From Novosphingobium sp. (lineage in GTDB: Bacteria; Pseudomonadota; Alphaproteobacteria; Sphingomonadales; Sphingomonadaceae), in assembly GCF_030699305.1 (NCBI RefSeq), contig NZ_JAUYNB010000027.1, positions 62,001-126,000 of the forward strand: DNA of 64,000 bases. Reading direction: 5' to 3'. Shown here one piece after another: positions 8,997 to 17,130 of the stretch (its first letter is position 1; each line of letters starts with the position of its first letter). The notes below the pieces were generated by a model, which was given only the letters and a program-made list of their open reading frames with translations, was not told the DNA's origin and made no database searches. The position numbers and the translations under genes are program-made.

Positions 8997-9836
8997 ATGA
9001 CTGCCGAACTTGCTACCGCGATCGAAGCTGCCTGGGAAGCGCGTGACGGGGTAACCCCCGCCAGCAGCGATGTCCGCAGCCTGGTCGAAGCCGCGCTGGA
9101 ACTGCTCGATAGCGGGCAGGCGCGCGTGGCCGAACCGGACGGGCAGGGCGGCTGGCAGGTCAACCAGTGGCTGAAAAAGGCTGTGTTGCTGTCGTTCCGG
9201 CTGAATGACAACGTGGTGGTGCCGAACGGCGCGGCGGGTTCGCCCGCGTTCGACAAGGTGCCGTCGAAGTTCGCAGGCTGGGGTGAAAACCGCTTCCGCG
9301 AAGGCGGATTCCGCGTGGTTCCCGGCGCAGTAGTGCGGCGGGGGTCGTATATCGCCAGGGGCGTGATCCTGATGCCCAGCTTCGTCAACATCGGCGCCCA
9401 TGTCGGTGAAGGGACGATGGTCGATACTTGGGCCACGGTCGGTTCCTGCGCACAGATCGGCAAAGGCGTGCATCTGTCCGGCGGCGTCGGCATCGGCGGC
9501 GTGCTCGAACCGCTCCAGGCCGGGCCAGTAGTGATCGAGGACAACTGCTTCATCGGCGCGCGCAGTGAAGTCGTCGAAGGCGTGCGGGTCTGCGAAGGGG
9601 CGGTGCTGTCGATGGGCGTCTATCTGGGCGCATCGACCAAGATCGTCGACCGCGCGACCGGTGAGGTCCATATCGGCCGCGTTCCGCCATATGCGGTGGT
9701 TGTGCCGGGGTCGATGCCGGGCAAGCCGCTGCCCGATGGCACGCCGGGGCCGTCGCTGTATTGCGCCGTGATCGTCAAGACCGTGGACGCGCAGACCCGC
9801 GCGAAGACCGCGATCAACGATCTGCTGCGCGATTGA
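8997..9836 (+). CDS. dapD: 2,3,4,5-tetrahydropyridine-2,6-dicarboxylate N-succinyltransferase
   Basis: DapD makes N-succinyl-2-amino-6-ketopimelate from tetrahydrodipicolinate and succinyl-CoA in the lysine/diaminopimelate pathway (cytoplasm, trimer). The 279 residues fit the family (about 275-285). The N-terminal helical part ([13 protein letters not shown]) is followed by left-handed beta-helix hexapeptide repeats. These include [40 protein letters not shown] and [16 protein letters not shown], all strongly conserved. ATG 8997 follows GAAGGAACACGAC. It diverges from the protease gene and is followed 17 bases later by a small channel gene. Confidence 0.97.
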   Translation: MTAELATAIEAAWEARDGVTPASSDVRSLVEAALELLDSGQARVAEPDGQGGWQVNQWLKKAVLLSFRLNDNVVVPNGAAGSPAFDKVPSKFAGWGENRFREGGFRVVPGAVVRRGSYIARGVILMPSFVNIGAHVGEGTMVDTWATVGSCAQIGKGVHLSGGVGIGGVLEPLQAGPVVIEDNCFIGARSEVVEGVRVCEGAVLSMGVYLGASTKIVDRATGEVHIGRVPPYAVVVPGSMPGKPLPDGTPGPSLYCAVIVKTVDAQTRAKTAINDLLRD

Positions 9837-9853
9837 CCTTTGCCAGCGCGGTG

Positions 9854-10291
9854 ATGGCGGATAACCTGCTGCCGCAGTTTGCGGTTTCCACGGCGATGGT
9901 GGTGCTGTGCGTGTTCATTCACGGGCTGGGCCTGTTCGGCCTGAACCGGGCGGTGCGGACGGAAACGGCGGTGGAACGGCTTGAGCACATCAATCCATTT
10001 TCCGCGCGCGGGGTCAGCTTCACGCTCGGCGCGGTGATCGCGATGCTGGCGCTGCACGGGGTGCAGATCTGGATTTTCGCGTTCGCGTACATGGCGCTGG
10101 GGGCGATTCCGGATCTGGAAGCGGCATTGTATTTTTCGACCATCAGCTATTCGACCGTGGGTTACAACGACACCCACGTCCTGACGGAATGGCGGCTGCT
10201 GGGGGCGTTCGAAAGCGTGCTGGGCATCTTCATGCTCGGCTGGTCGACCGCGTTCTTCTTCCGCCTGACGGGCCGGATCGACCCGCACTGA
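9854..10291 (+). CDS. small K+-channel-like membrane protein (Ion_trans_2 type)
   Basis: The 145-residue protein has hydrophobic segments at about residues 9-30, 52-82 and 108-135. Between the last two is a pore-loop-like stretch LYFSTISYSTVGYND. It contains TVGY, a selectivity-filter sequence of potassium channels. The layout TM-TM-pore-TM suits the small two-TM ion-channel family (COG-type Ion_trans_2) with one extra N-terminal helix. No RCK/TrkA regulatory domain is attached. The start is ATG 9854 (a GTG one codon earlier is possible). It sits closely after dapD and ends in a strong terminator. Confidence 0.75.
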   Translation: MADNLLPQFAVSTAMVVLCVFIHGLGLFGLNRAVRTETAVERLEHINPFSARGVSFTLGAVIAMLALHGVQIWIFAFAYMALGAIPDLEAALYFSTISYSTVGYNDTHVLTEWRLLGAFESVLGIFMLGWSTAFFFRLTGRIDPH

Positions 10292-10292
10292 T

Positions 10293-10317
10293 CCCGGTCA
10301 GAAACTGACCGGGTTTT
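10293..10317 (+). terminator. rho-independent terminator of the channel gene
   Basis: CCCGGTCAG (10293-10301), loop AAA, CTGACCGGG (10305-10313) and then TTTT form a classical intrinsic terminator for the plus-strand gene ending at 10291. The hairpin overlaps the last codons of the convergent minus-strand dipeptidase (stop at 10298). Confidence 0.85.
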
Positions 10318-11560
10318 CAAACGCCGGCGTGCCTTTTTGCGTGGCGGCATAGGCTTCGGCCGCTTTCAGCACGCGTAGCATATTGCGGCTGGACAGCTTT
10401 TCCAGATCGGCCTGACTCCATCCGCGCCGTGCGAGTTCGACGAACAGCGCGGGATATTTCGCGGCGTCTTCCAGCCCGACAACCGTGTTGTCGATCCCGT
10501 CCAGGTCCGCGCCCAGCCCGACATGATCGGCCCCGATCCGCCTGGCGATATGATCGAGGTGGTTGGCGACATCGGCAACCGAACCCAGTGGCTGCGGGTT
10601 GGCCTTGTCCCAAGCGGCCAGCGCGGCGGCGATGGTGGCAGCGGGCTTGCCCAGATGGAGCGCATCCAGCCGCGCGCGTTCGGCGGCGCGGGCGATGTTC
10701 CACTGGCGGGTCCGTTCGACCACGAACAGCGGATAGAAATTGACCATCACGATCCCGCCGTTGGCCTTCAGCCGATCCAGCGCGCTGTCGGGCACGTTGC
10801 GCGGGTGGGTGCTGACCGCCAGCGCGTTGGAATGGCTGAAGATCACCGGAGCCTTCGCCACTTCCAGCGCGTCGAGCATCGCCTCCTCGCTCACATGGCT
10901 GAGGTCCACCAGCATCCCCAGCCGCTGCATTTCGCGCACCACATCGCGGCCCAGCGCGTTCAGCCCGCCGTGGACCGGCTTGTCGGTCGCGGCATCGGCC
11001 CAGCTGTTGTTGCGCGAATGGGTCAGCGTCATGTAGCGCGCGCCGAGTTCATGCAGCTGGCGCAGCACGGCCAGCGATCCGCCCATCGAATGGCCGCCTT
11101 CCATCCCCAGCAGGGACGCAATCTTGCCCTGCTTCATCGCGCGTTCGACGCAGGTGGAATCCTCGCAATATTGCAGGTCGGCGGAATTCTGCGCGATCAG
11201 CCGCTTGGTCACGTCGATCTGCTCGATCGTGGCCTGCACCGATTGCGGATCGCTGAGGCTGGCCGGGACATAGACCGACCAGAACTGCGCCCCCACCTTG
11301 CCCGCGCGCAGGCGCTTGAGGTCGGTCTGCAGCGCGATCACGCCCTTGGCCGGATCGGCGCTGGCGGTGGTGTCCTGAAAATCGAACCCGGCGAGGATAT
11401 TCTTGCGCCGTTCGCGCAGCTGCATCGGAATGTCGTTGTGGCCATCCCAGACCGGCGCTGCCGCCAGCGCTGCCGCTGCGACCTGTTCGGGCGTCTTTGC
11501 GGTCACCGGAGCGGCCAGGCCAAGCAGCAGGGCGGAAGAAGCAAGCAGGATGGCGCGCAT
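10298..11560 (-). CDS. membrane dipeptidase (peptidase M19), exported
   Basis: The 420-residue protein belongs to the renal-dipeptidase family, Zn-dependent enzymes cleaving dipeptides, often with D- or dehydro-residues. The N-terminus MRAILLASSALLLGLAAPVTA is a cleavable signal peptide, so the enzyme acts in the periplasm. WDGHNDIPMQLRER carries the first zinc ligands (H-x-D). MEGGHSMGG, MTLTHSRNNSWADAATDKP, LVDLSHVSEEAMLDAL, VIFSHSNA and HVGLGADLDGID are family motifs in the usual order. ATG 11560 is chosen because it begins the signal peptide. It converges with the channel gene and diverges from the TauE permease. Confidence 0.93.
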   Translation of the reverse strand: MRAILLASSALLLGLAAPVTAKTPEQVAAAALAAAPVWDGHNDIPMQLRERRKNILAGFDFQDTTASADPAKGVIALQTDLKRLRAGKVGAQFWSVYVPASLSDPQSVQATIEQIDVTKRLIAQNSADLQYCEDSTCVERAMKQGKIASLLGMEGGHSMGGSLAVLRQLHELGARYMTLTHSRNNSWADAATDKPVHGGLNALGRDVVREMQRLGMLVDLSHVSEEAMLDALEVAKAPVIFSHSNALAVSTHPRNVPDSALDRLKANGGIVMVNFYPLFVVERTRQWNIARAAERARLDALHLGKPAATIAAALAAWDKANPQPLGSVADVANHLDHIARRIGADHVGLGADLDGIDNTVVGLEDAAKYPALFVELARRGWSQADLEKLSSRNMLRVLKAAEAYAATQKGTPAFENPVSF

Positions 11561-11673
11561 CGGATAAGTCCTTGGGGTTGGTGTGTTTGGCGCACTTAAG
11601 CGGGAGTGACAGGCACTTGGCAAGAGCGCAGGCACTTGCACGGCGCAGCGCGACGTGCTTGGCGCATCGGGCG

Positions 11674-12432
11674 ATGGAACTGCTGGCCGATCCCTGGACG
11701 CTGACTCTGGCCGTGCTGGCGGTGATCGTGGTCGGCATGGCCAAGGGCGGCTTTTCCGGCCTCGGCGTGCTGGCCACCCCGCTGCTGGCGCTCAGCCTGC
11801 CCGCGCCGGTCGCGGCGGCGGTGCTGATGCCGGTGCTGCTGGCGCAGGACGTGGTCAGCGTGTGGTCGTTCCGCAAGACCTGGGACAAGTGGATCGTGGC
11901 CTGGATGCTGCCGGGGGCCATCGCCGGGGTGGCGGCAGGCACGGTGCTGGCCGCCGTGGTGCCGGAAGAGCGCCTGCTGCTGGTGCTGGGGGCGATCACG
12001 CTGGGCTTCGGGCTGTACCGGCTGTGGCTGGAACGCGGCGGGCGGGTGATCGCGCCATCGGATTCGCCGGGCTGGATCGGATTGCTGTTCGGTGCGGCGT
12101 CGGGCTTTACCAGCCAGGTCGCCCACGCGGGCGGTCCGCCGTTCCAGATGTGGGTCACCCCGCGCCGACTGCCGCACGAGACGTTTGTCGGGACCAGTTC
12201 GGTGTTCTTTGCGCTGGTCAACTGGATCAAGGTGCCCAGTTACCTCGCGCTTGGTTCGCTCAACGCGCAGACGCTGGCGGCCGGAGCCGCTCTCCTGCCG
12301 CTGGCGATTGTCAGCACGCTGGTCGCGGTGCGGCTGATCCGGCGACTGGACAGCGCGCGGTTCTATACCCTCATCTACCTGCTGATGGTCGCGCTCGGCG
12401 CCAAACTGGTGTGGGACGGATTGGCCGTCTGA
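11674..12432 (+). CDS. sulfite exporter TauE/SafE family permease
   Basis: The 252-residue protein is almost entirely hydrophobic with about eight membrane spans. It opens with the TauE/SafE signature VVGMAKGGFSGLGVLATPLLAL. A second half repeat contains GAASGFTSQVAHAGGPPFQMW, also typical. Members move sulfite, sulfoacetate or other small organic anions; the substrate is not readable here. ATG 11674 (MELLADPW) starts at the first helix; longer in-frame extensions look non-coding. It lies 8 bases from the convergent GNAT gene. Confidence 0.88.
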   Translation: MELLADPWTLTLAVLAVIVVGMAKGGFSGLGVLATPLLALSLPAPVAAAVLMPVLLAQDVVSVWSFRKTWDKWIVAWMLPGAIAGVAAGTVLAAVVPEERLLLVLGAITLGFGLYRLWLERGGRVIAPSDSPGWIGLLFGAASGFTSQVAHAGGPPFQMWVTPRRLPHETFVGTSSVFFALVNWIKVPSYLALGSLNAQTLAAGAALLPLAIVSTLVAVRLIRRLDSARFYTLIYLLMVALGAKLVWDGLAV

Positions 12433-12439
12433 CCGGATC

Positions 12440-13042
12440 TCAGGCCGGGTCCGGGTGTTCCATGGTCCAGAAATGCGGCCCCTCGCGCCCCGGCACATCC
12501 CATTCCTCGCGGATCACGAAGCCCAGCCGCTGATACAGGCCGACGTTGCTGGCCGTCGCGGTTTCCAGCACGGCGGGAACGCCCGCCTGCGCCGCGCGGG
12601 CAAGGCCGGCTCGGATCGTCCGCCCGCCCAGCCCCTTGCCCTGGCAATCGGGCCGCACCCCGGCATAGCGCAGGTAATACCTGCCCTCCCCGCGCAGCAG
12701 GTGCGCGTCGATACTGTCACCGACTTTGGCGGCGCGCATGATGCACGGGCCAAAAATCCGCAGCAGATGGAGCACGTGTGGCGGGGTGAGGCGCGAGCGC
12801 AGATGCACTTTGCCAGGTTCGCGCCACAGCGTCACCGCCGCAACGTCCGGCGTGCCCAGGATCAGGCCGTGCGCCAGATGATCGCTGAACAGCCAGTCAT
12901 ACATCAGGCGCAGGCGGCGGGCGCGGGCGGCAGGATCGGGGATGATCCAGCTGACCGCCGGGTCATTCTGAAACGCGGCGGCCAGCGTGGCGACGGCGGC
13001 GGCGCGGTGCGTTTCGTCCAGGGTGATGATTGGGGTGTCCAT
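12440..13042 (-). CDS. GNAT family N-acetyltransferase
   Basis: The 200-residue protein begins MDTPIITLDETHRAAAVATL and carries the acetyl-CoA pyrophosphate loop in YAGVRPDCQGKGLGGRTI (Q/R-x-x-G-x-G pattern). It also has the family's late ETATASNVGLYQRLGFVIRE segment. This is the usual arrangement of GCN5-related acetyltransferases, transferring acetyl from acetyl-CoA to an amine. The substrate is unknown. ATG 13042 is preceded by ACAAGGCGGC. Confidence 0.85.
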   Translation of the reverse strand: MDTPIITLDETHRAAAVATLAAAFQNDPAVSWIIPDPAARARRLRLMYDWLFSDHLAHGLILGTPDVAAVTLWREPGKVHLRSRLTPPHVLHLLRIFGPCIMRAAKVGDSIDAHLLRGEGRYYLRYAGVRPDCQGKGLGGRTIRAGLARAAQAGVPAVLETATASNVGLYQRLGFVIREEWDVPGREGPHFWTMEHPDPA

Positions 13043-13151
13043 GCCGCCTTGTTCCCGCAACCGCGCGCCTGCGCAAGTCCGGCGAACATTCTCCTCGCCA
13101 AGCCCGCCGCCGCCTGTCATTGCCCCGGGCCTGCCAATGGAGGGAACCACG

Positions 13152-13460
13152 ATGGCCGGTGACGACGAAGATTATGTCTATGACGAAGACAGCGGTGAAT
13201 GGCTGCCCGCGTCCGAACTCGCGGCGAAGCAGGCCGCTGCCGAAACGGTGGAAGTGCGCGATGCGGTGGGCAACCTGCTGGCGGATGGCGATTCCGTCAC
13301 CCTGATCAAGGACCTGACCGTCAAGGGCGCGGGCCAGACGCTGAAGCAGGGTACTGTGATCAGGTCGATCCGGCTGACCGGCGATGCCCAGGAAATCGAC
13401 TGCCGGTTTGACGGGATCAAGGGACTGGTGCTGCGCGCAGAGTTTGTCCGAAAGCGATAA
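13152..13460 (+). CDS. PhnA/YjdM-like zinc-ribbon-less protein (alkylphosphonate utilisation operon protein family)
   Basis: This small acidic 102-residue protein ends with the PhnA C-terminal domain: VRDAVGNLLADGDSVTLIKD, LTVKGAGQTLKQGTVIRSIR and DCRFDGIKGLVLRAEFVRK. The usual N-terminal CPxC zinc ribbon is replaced by an acidic EDYVYDEDSGEWLP stretch. Despite the family name, no direct role in phosphonate breakdown is established and no phn genes are nearby. GGAGGGAACCACG precedes ATG 13152. Confidence 0.85.
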   Translation: MAGDDEDYVYDEDSGEWLPASELAAKQAAAETVEVRDAVGNLLADGDSVTLIKDLTVKGAGQTLKQGTVIRSIRLTGDAQEIDCRFDGIKGLVLRAEFVRKR

Positions 13461-13469
13461 GCGGGAGGC

Positions 13470-14603
13470 CTAGGCCGGGAACACCGCGTCGAACGCGGTT
13501 TCCAGCCGCTTCAGGCTGGCAGGAACGTCCAGCAGCTTGTCCAGACCGAACAGGCCGAGGCGAAAGCTGCGGTAATCCGCGCCCTCGTCAATCATCAGCG
13601 GCACGCCCGCCGCGATCTGATAGCCCTGGGCCAGGAACTTCCTGCCGTTCTGGATCTCGGAATCGGCGGTGTAGGACACGACCACGCCCGGCGCGCCGAA
13701 CCCTTCGGCGGCAACCGATGGCACGCCCCGCGCGGCCAGCATCGCGCGGACCGCATTGCCCTGTTCCCACTGCGCCGCGCGCAGGGATTCAAGGCCCGCT
13801 GCCTGCGTTTCCAGCATCGCATCGCGAAAGCCGCGCAGCGCATCGGTGGGCATCGTCGCGTGATAGGCGTGGCCACCGTTCAGATAGGCTTCCATGATCG
13901 CCAGCCAGCGGCCCAGATCGACCGCAAAGCTGGTTGATTGCGCCGCGCGGCAGCGTTCCAGCGCGGCGGCGCTCAGCATCACCAGTCCCGCGCAAGGCGA
14001 AGCGGACCAGCCCTTTTGCGGGGCGGAAATCAGCACATCGACTCCGGTTTCGGCCATGTTCACCCAGACGCAGCCCGATGCCACGCAATCGAGCACGAAC
14101 AGTGCGCCGACTTCATGGGCGGCAGCGGCGACGGCGCGGACATAGTCATCGGGCAGGATGATCCCCGATGCGGTTTCGACATGCGGCGCGAATACCACGT
14201 CGGGGCGCTCGGCGCGGATCGCGGCGACCATTTCGTCGATGGGCGCGGGGGCGAACGGCGCGGTCGGCCCTTCGCCAATGCGTCGGGCTTTCAGCACCGT
14301 TTCCTGCGCGGGAATGCCGCCGGCCTCGAAAATCTGGGTCCAGCGGTATGAGAAAAACCCGTTGCGGATCACCAGCACGCGCTTGCCCGTGGCGAACTGC
14401 CGCGCGACCGCTTCCATCGCATAGCTACCGCCGCCGGGGACCACGACGGCCCGCTCGGCCCCGTAGACCCCGGTCAGGCCTGCGTGGATATCGTGCATCA
14501 CGCCCTGAAAGGCTGCGCTCATATGGTTGAGCGAGCGATCGGTGAACACGACCGAGTATTCAAGCAGGCCGTCAGGATCGATGTCGGGGCGCAGGCCGGG
14601 CAT
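13470..14603 (-). CDS. class V aminotransferase (alanine-glyoxylate / serine-pyruvate type)
   Basis: The 377-residue PLP enzyme has VVPGGGSYAMEAVARQF (phosphate-binding region), VDVLISAPQKGWSASPCAG (Schiff-base lysine in PQKGW) and VLDCVASGCVWVNM (PLP-ring Asp region; usually D-x-x-S). It is related to alanine-glyoxylate or serine-pyruvate aminotransferases. Some relatives act on aminoethylphosphonate or isoserine, so the substrate stays open. ATG 14603 begins MPGLRPDIDPDG. It is the last gene of a five-gene minus-strand run starting at 20377. Confidence 0.85.
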   Translation of the reverse strand: MPGLRPDIDPDGLLEYSVVFTDRSLNHMSAAFQGVMHDIHAGLTGVYGAERAVVVPGGGSYAMEAVARQFATGKRVLVIRNGFFSYRWTQIFEAGGIPAQETVLKARRIGEGPTAPFAPAPIDEMVAAIRAERPDVVFAPHVETASGIILPDDYVRAVAAAAHEVGALFVLDCVASGCVWVNMAETGVDVLISAPQKGWSASPCAGLVMLSAAALERCRAAQSTSFAVDLGRWLAIMEAYLNGGHAYHATMPTDALRGFRDAMLETQAAGLESLRAAQWEQGNAVRAMLAARGVPSVAAEGFGAPGVVVSYTADSEIQNGRKFLAQGYQIAAGVPLMIDEGADYRSFRLGLFGLDKLLDVPASLKRLETAFDAVFPA

Positions 14604-14636
14604 ATCAGGAACTTTCGCTAGAGACTGGCCCCGCGC

Positions 14637-16013
14637 TTAAACCGGCTGGAAGGTCACGCGCAAGCCGTCGCTCGGCTTGGGGATCGGCCACGGCTGCCAC
14701 TTGGGTTCATACCCCGGTTCAATCTCGATTCTGTAGCGGGTCAGGATCTGCGCCATCAGGATCTTCACCTGCATATAGGCAAAGTGCAGCCCCAGGCACA
14801 TATGCGCCCCGCCGCCGAACGGCACCCACGCATACTTGTGGCGCTTGGCCACCTGATCGGGGGTAAAGCGCAGCGGATCGAACTTTTCGGGTTCGGGCCA
14901 GTATTCTTCCATCATATGCACCGCCGCCGGGCTGATCCCGACCGGCGTTCCGGCCGGGATGGTATAACCGCCAAAGGTGAATTCCTTCAGCGCGCGGCGG
15001 GGCAGCGAAGGGACGGGCGGGATCAGCCGCAGCGATTCCTTGAACGCCATTTCGGTCAGGTCCAGCTTTCCCATGTCGTCATAGGCCAGCGAACGGCCTT
15101 CGCCGCCGGTCACCGCGCGCAGTTCGGCGCGCAGCTTGTCCTGCCATTCGGGGTTCCTGGCCAGCAGCCAGACCAGCGAGGTGGCGGACGAGGTAATCGT
15201 ATCGTGTGCGGCCATCATCAGGAAGATCATGTGATCGACCACTTCATCGACCGGCATCAGCGATCCGTCCTCATGCGTGGCGCGGGCGAACTGGCTGAAC
15301 ATGTCCTGCCCGCCGCCCTGTTCGCGGCGGCGCAGCGTTTCGGCGGTGAAGTACTCGATCAGGAACTTGCGTCCCGCCACGCCCCGGCCCATCGCGGTGA
15401 ACGGCAGCGGCTTGCGGATCACGCCGATCGAGGCCTGGACCATGTCGACGAAGGCCTGGTTGATCTTGTCCGCCTCTGGCCCCCACGGCAGGCCCAGGAA
15501 GCTGTCTGCGGCCAGATCGAGCGTCAGTTGCTTGATTGCCGGATAGAACAGCAATTCGCGGCCCGACCATTCCTGCACCCGGTCCGCAATCCCGCGGTTG
15601 AGCGCGTCGGAATAGTGGCGCATCGGTTCAGGCTTGAACGCGATCGACAGCGCGCGGCGGTCGGCCCGGTGGTGGTCGAAGTCCAGCAGCATCAGCCCGC
15701 GCGGGAACAGCTGGTCCAGCACCGAACCCCAGCCCTGTGCGCTGGAGAACAGCTTGCCCCGGTCGAACAGCACCAGCTCGTTCGCCTCGGCCCCGATCAG
15801 GATCACCCCGCGCCGGCCAAAGCTGTTGTTGCGATAGACGTTGCCGTATTTCGCCCGCATCCGGTTGCCGAAGCCGACCGGATCGGCCAGCAATTGCAGC
15901 GTGGTGCCCAGCACCGGCCAGCCATCCTCACCGGGGATGTGATCGAGCGCGGACTTGGGCTGGGGCTGGGACCAGTGGGTGTATTGCGGGGTATCGGGTG
16001 CAAGCGTGGCCAT
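14637..16013 (-). CDS. cytochrome P450
   Basis: The 458-residue soluble-type P450 has the oxygen-binding I-helix motif MMAAHDTITS (AAHDT 268-272; usually A-G-x-D/E-T), the K-helix ExxR (E326, R329 in KESLR) and the heme loop FGGGAHMCLG with Cys406 as heme ligand. There is no N-terminal anchor. It needs ferredoxin and reductase from elsewhere, since neither is adjacent. The substrate is unknown. It lies 42 bases downstream of ferrochelatase in the same direction, so heme-making and heme-using enzymes are co-transcribed. Confidence 0.95.
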   Translation of the reverse strand: MATLAPDTPQYTHWSQPQPKSALDHIPGEDGWPVLGTTLQLLADPVGFGNRMRAKYGNVYRNNSFGRRGVILIGAEANELVLFDRGKLFSSAQGWGSVLDQLFPRGLMLLDFDHHRADRRALSIAFKPEPMRHYSDALNRGIADRVQEWSGRELLFYPAIKQLTLDLAADSFLGLPWGPEADKINQAFVDMVQASIGVIRKPLPFTAMGRGVAGRKFLIEYFTAETLRRREQGGGQDMFSQFARATHEDGSLMPVDEVVDHMIFLMMAAHDTITSSATSLVWLLARNPEWQDKLRAELRAVTGGEGRSLAYDDMGKLDLTEMAFKESLRLIPPVPSLPRRALKEFTFGGYTIPAGTPVGISPAAVHMMEEYWPEPEKFDPLRFTPDQVAKRHKYAWVPFGGGAHMCLGLHFAYMQVKILMAQILTRYRIEIEPGYEPKWQPWPIPKPSDGLRVTFQPV

Positions 16014-16055
16014 CAGTTATCCTTGTTACTGACAGCGTTGTAATTGGATCGGCGG

Positions 16056-17075
16056 TTAAATCCACCCCGCCAGTTCGCGCCGGACCAGCGTGTCCAGCAT
16101 TGCCATCCCGGCGTCCGACGTATTCAGGCAATCGAGCGCGGCAAAGTGCGTGCCCCCGGCGGCCAGGAAGTCCTCTGCCCCCCGGATCGCGAGTTCCTCG
16201 CGCGTTTCCAGGCAGTCGGCGGAAAAGCCGGGCGCGGCAATCGCGACGCGGCGAGTGCCGGTTTTGGCCAGTTGGTCCAGCACTGTATCGGTCGCTGGCT
16301 CCAGCCACTTGGCCCGGCCAAAGCGCGACTGAAAGCTGACCTCGATCTTCAGGTCCGGGTGCGTGGGGGCCAGTGCCTGCGCCAGCAGCCGCGCGGTCTT
16401 GCGGCACTGGCAGTGGTAGGGATCGCCCAGATGCAGCGTCCGTTCCGGCATCCCGTGGAACGACAGCAGCAGCACTTCGGGCGTGAAATCCAGCGCGGCC
16501 AGCTGGCGCGCGGTATCGGCGCGCAGCGCCTCGATATGCACCGCATCGTCGTAATAGGGCGGCAAGGTGCGGATCGCGGGCTGCCAGCGCATTTTGGCCA
16601 GCTGCTGCCCCAGCGCATCGACCACGGTCGCGGTCGTCGCGCCGGAGTATTGCGGATAGAGCGGCGCGATCAGGATCTTGCTGCACCCGGCGTCCTTCAG
16701 CGCCTGGACTTCCGCGCCCAATGCCGGATTGCCATAGCGCATCGCCCAGCGCACCATGACATGGTCGCCCAGCCGCTCTGCCAGCGCCGCCGCCTGTGCC
16801 TTGGTAATCGCGGCCAGCGGCGATCCGTCCGGACCCCAGACCTGTTCATAGGCATGGGCGGATTTTTTGGGCCGGGTGTTCAGGATAATCCCGTTCAGGA
16901 TCGGCCACCACACCAGCCGGGGGATTTCCACCACGCGCCGGTCTGACAGGAACTCTTTCAGGTAACGCCGCACGGCTTTGGGCGTGGGCGCATCGGGCGT
17001 GCCCAGATTGACCAGCAGCACGCCCACCCGGGACGGTGCGACAGGCGGATGATTGGCGGGCAAATGTTCAGTCAT
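16056..17075 (-). CDS. hemH: ferrochelatase
   Basis: HemH inserts Fe2+ into protoporphyrin IX in the last step of heme synthesis. The protein has 339 residues from ATG 17075 (AAGGCAACCAAC upstream); an ATG at 17105 would add ten residues. Motifs: VLLVNLGTPDAPTPKAVRRY at the start, LLLSFHGMPERTLHLGDPYH with the conserved active-site His, and then CQCRKTA. The C-terminus has VAIAAPGFSADCLETREEL. It is membrane-associated or cytosolic. Lying between a molybdenum hydroxylase and a P450 is an unusual place for it. Confidence 0.97.
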   Translation of the reverse strand: MTEHLPANHPPVAPSRVGVLLVNLGTPDAPTPKAVRRYLKEFLSDRRVVEIPRLVWWPILNGIILNTRPKKSAHAYEQVWGPDGSPLAAITKAQAAALAERLGDHVMVRWAMRYGNPALGAEVQALKDAGCSKILIAPLYPQYSGATTATVVDALGQQLAKMRWQPAIRTLPPYYDDAVHIEALRADTARQLAALDFTPEVLLLSFHGMPERTLHLGDPYHCQCRKTARLLAQALAPTHPDLKIEVSFQSRFGRAKWLEPATDTVLDQLAKTGTRRVAIAAPGFSADCLETREELAIRGAEDFLAAGGTHFAALDCLNTSDAGMAMLDTLVRRELAGWI

Positions 17076-17130
17076 GTTGGTTGCCTTGGGCGGTTTGGCG
17101 AGCATGGCAAAGCTGGGCTTTCGGCGGCAT

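Noticed and set aside
13152..13460. Evidence for a phosphonate degradation operon
   Set aside because: Only a PhnA-like small protein is present. The nearby aminotransferase is on the other strand, and no phn lyase or transporter genes occur.
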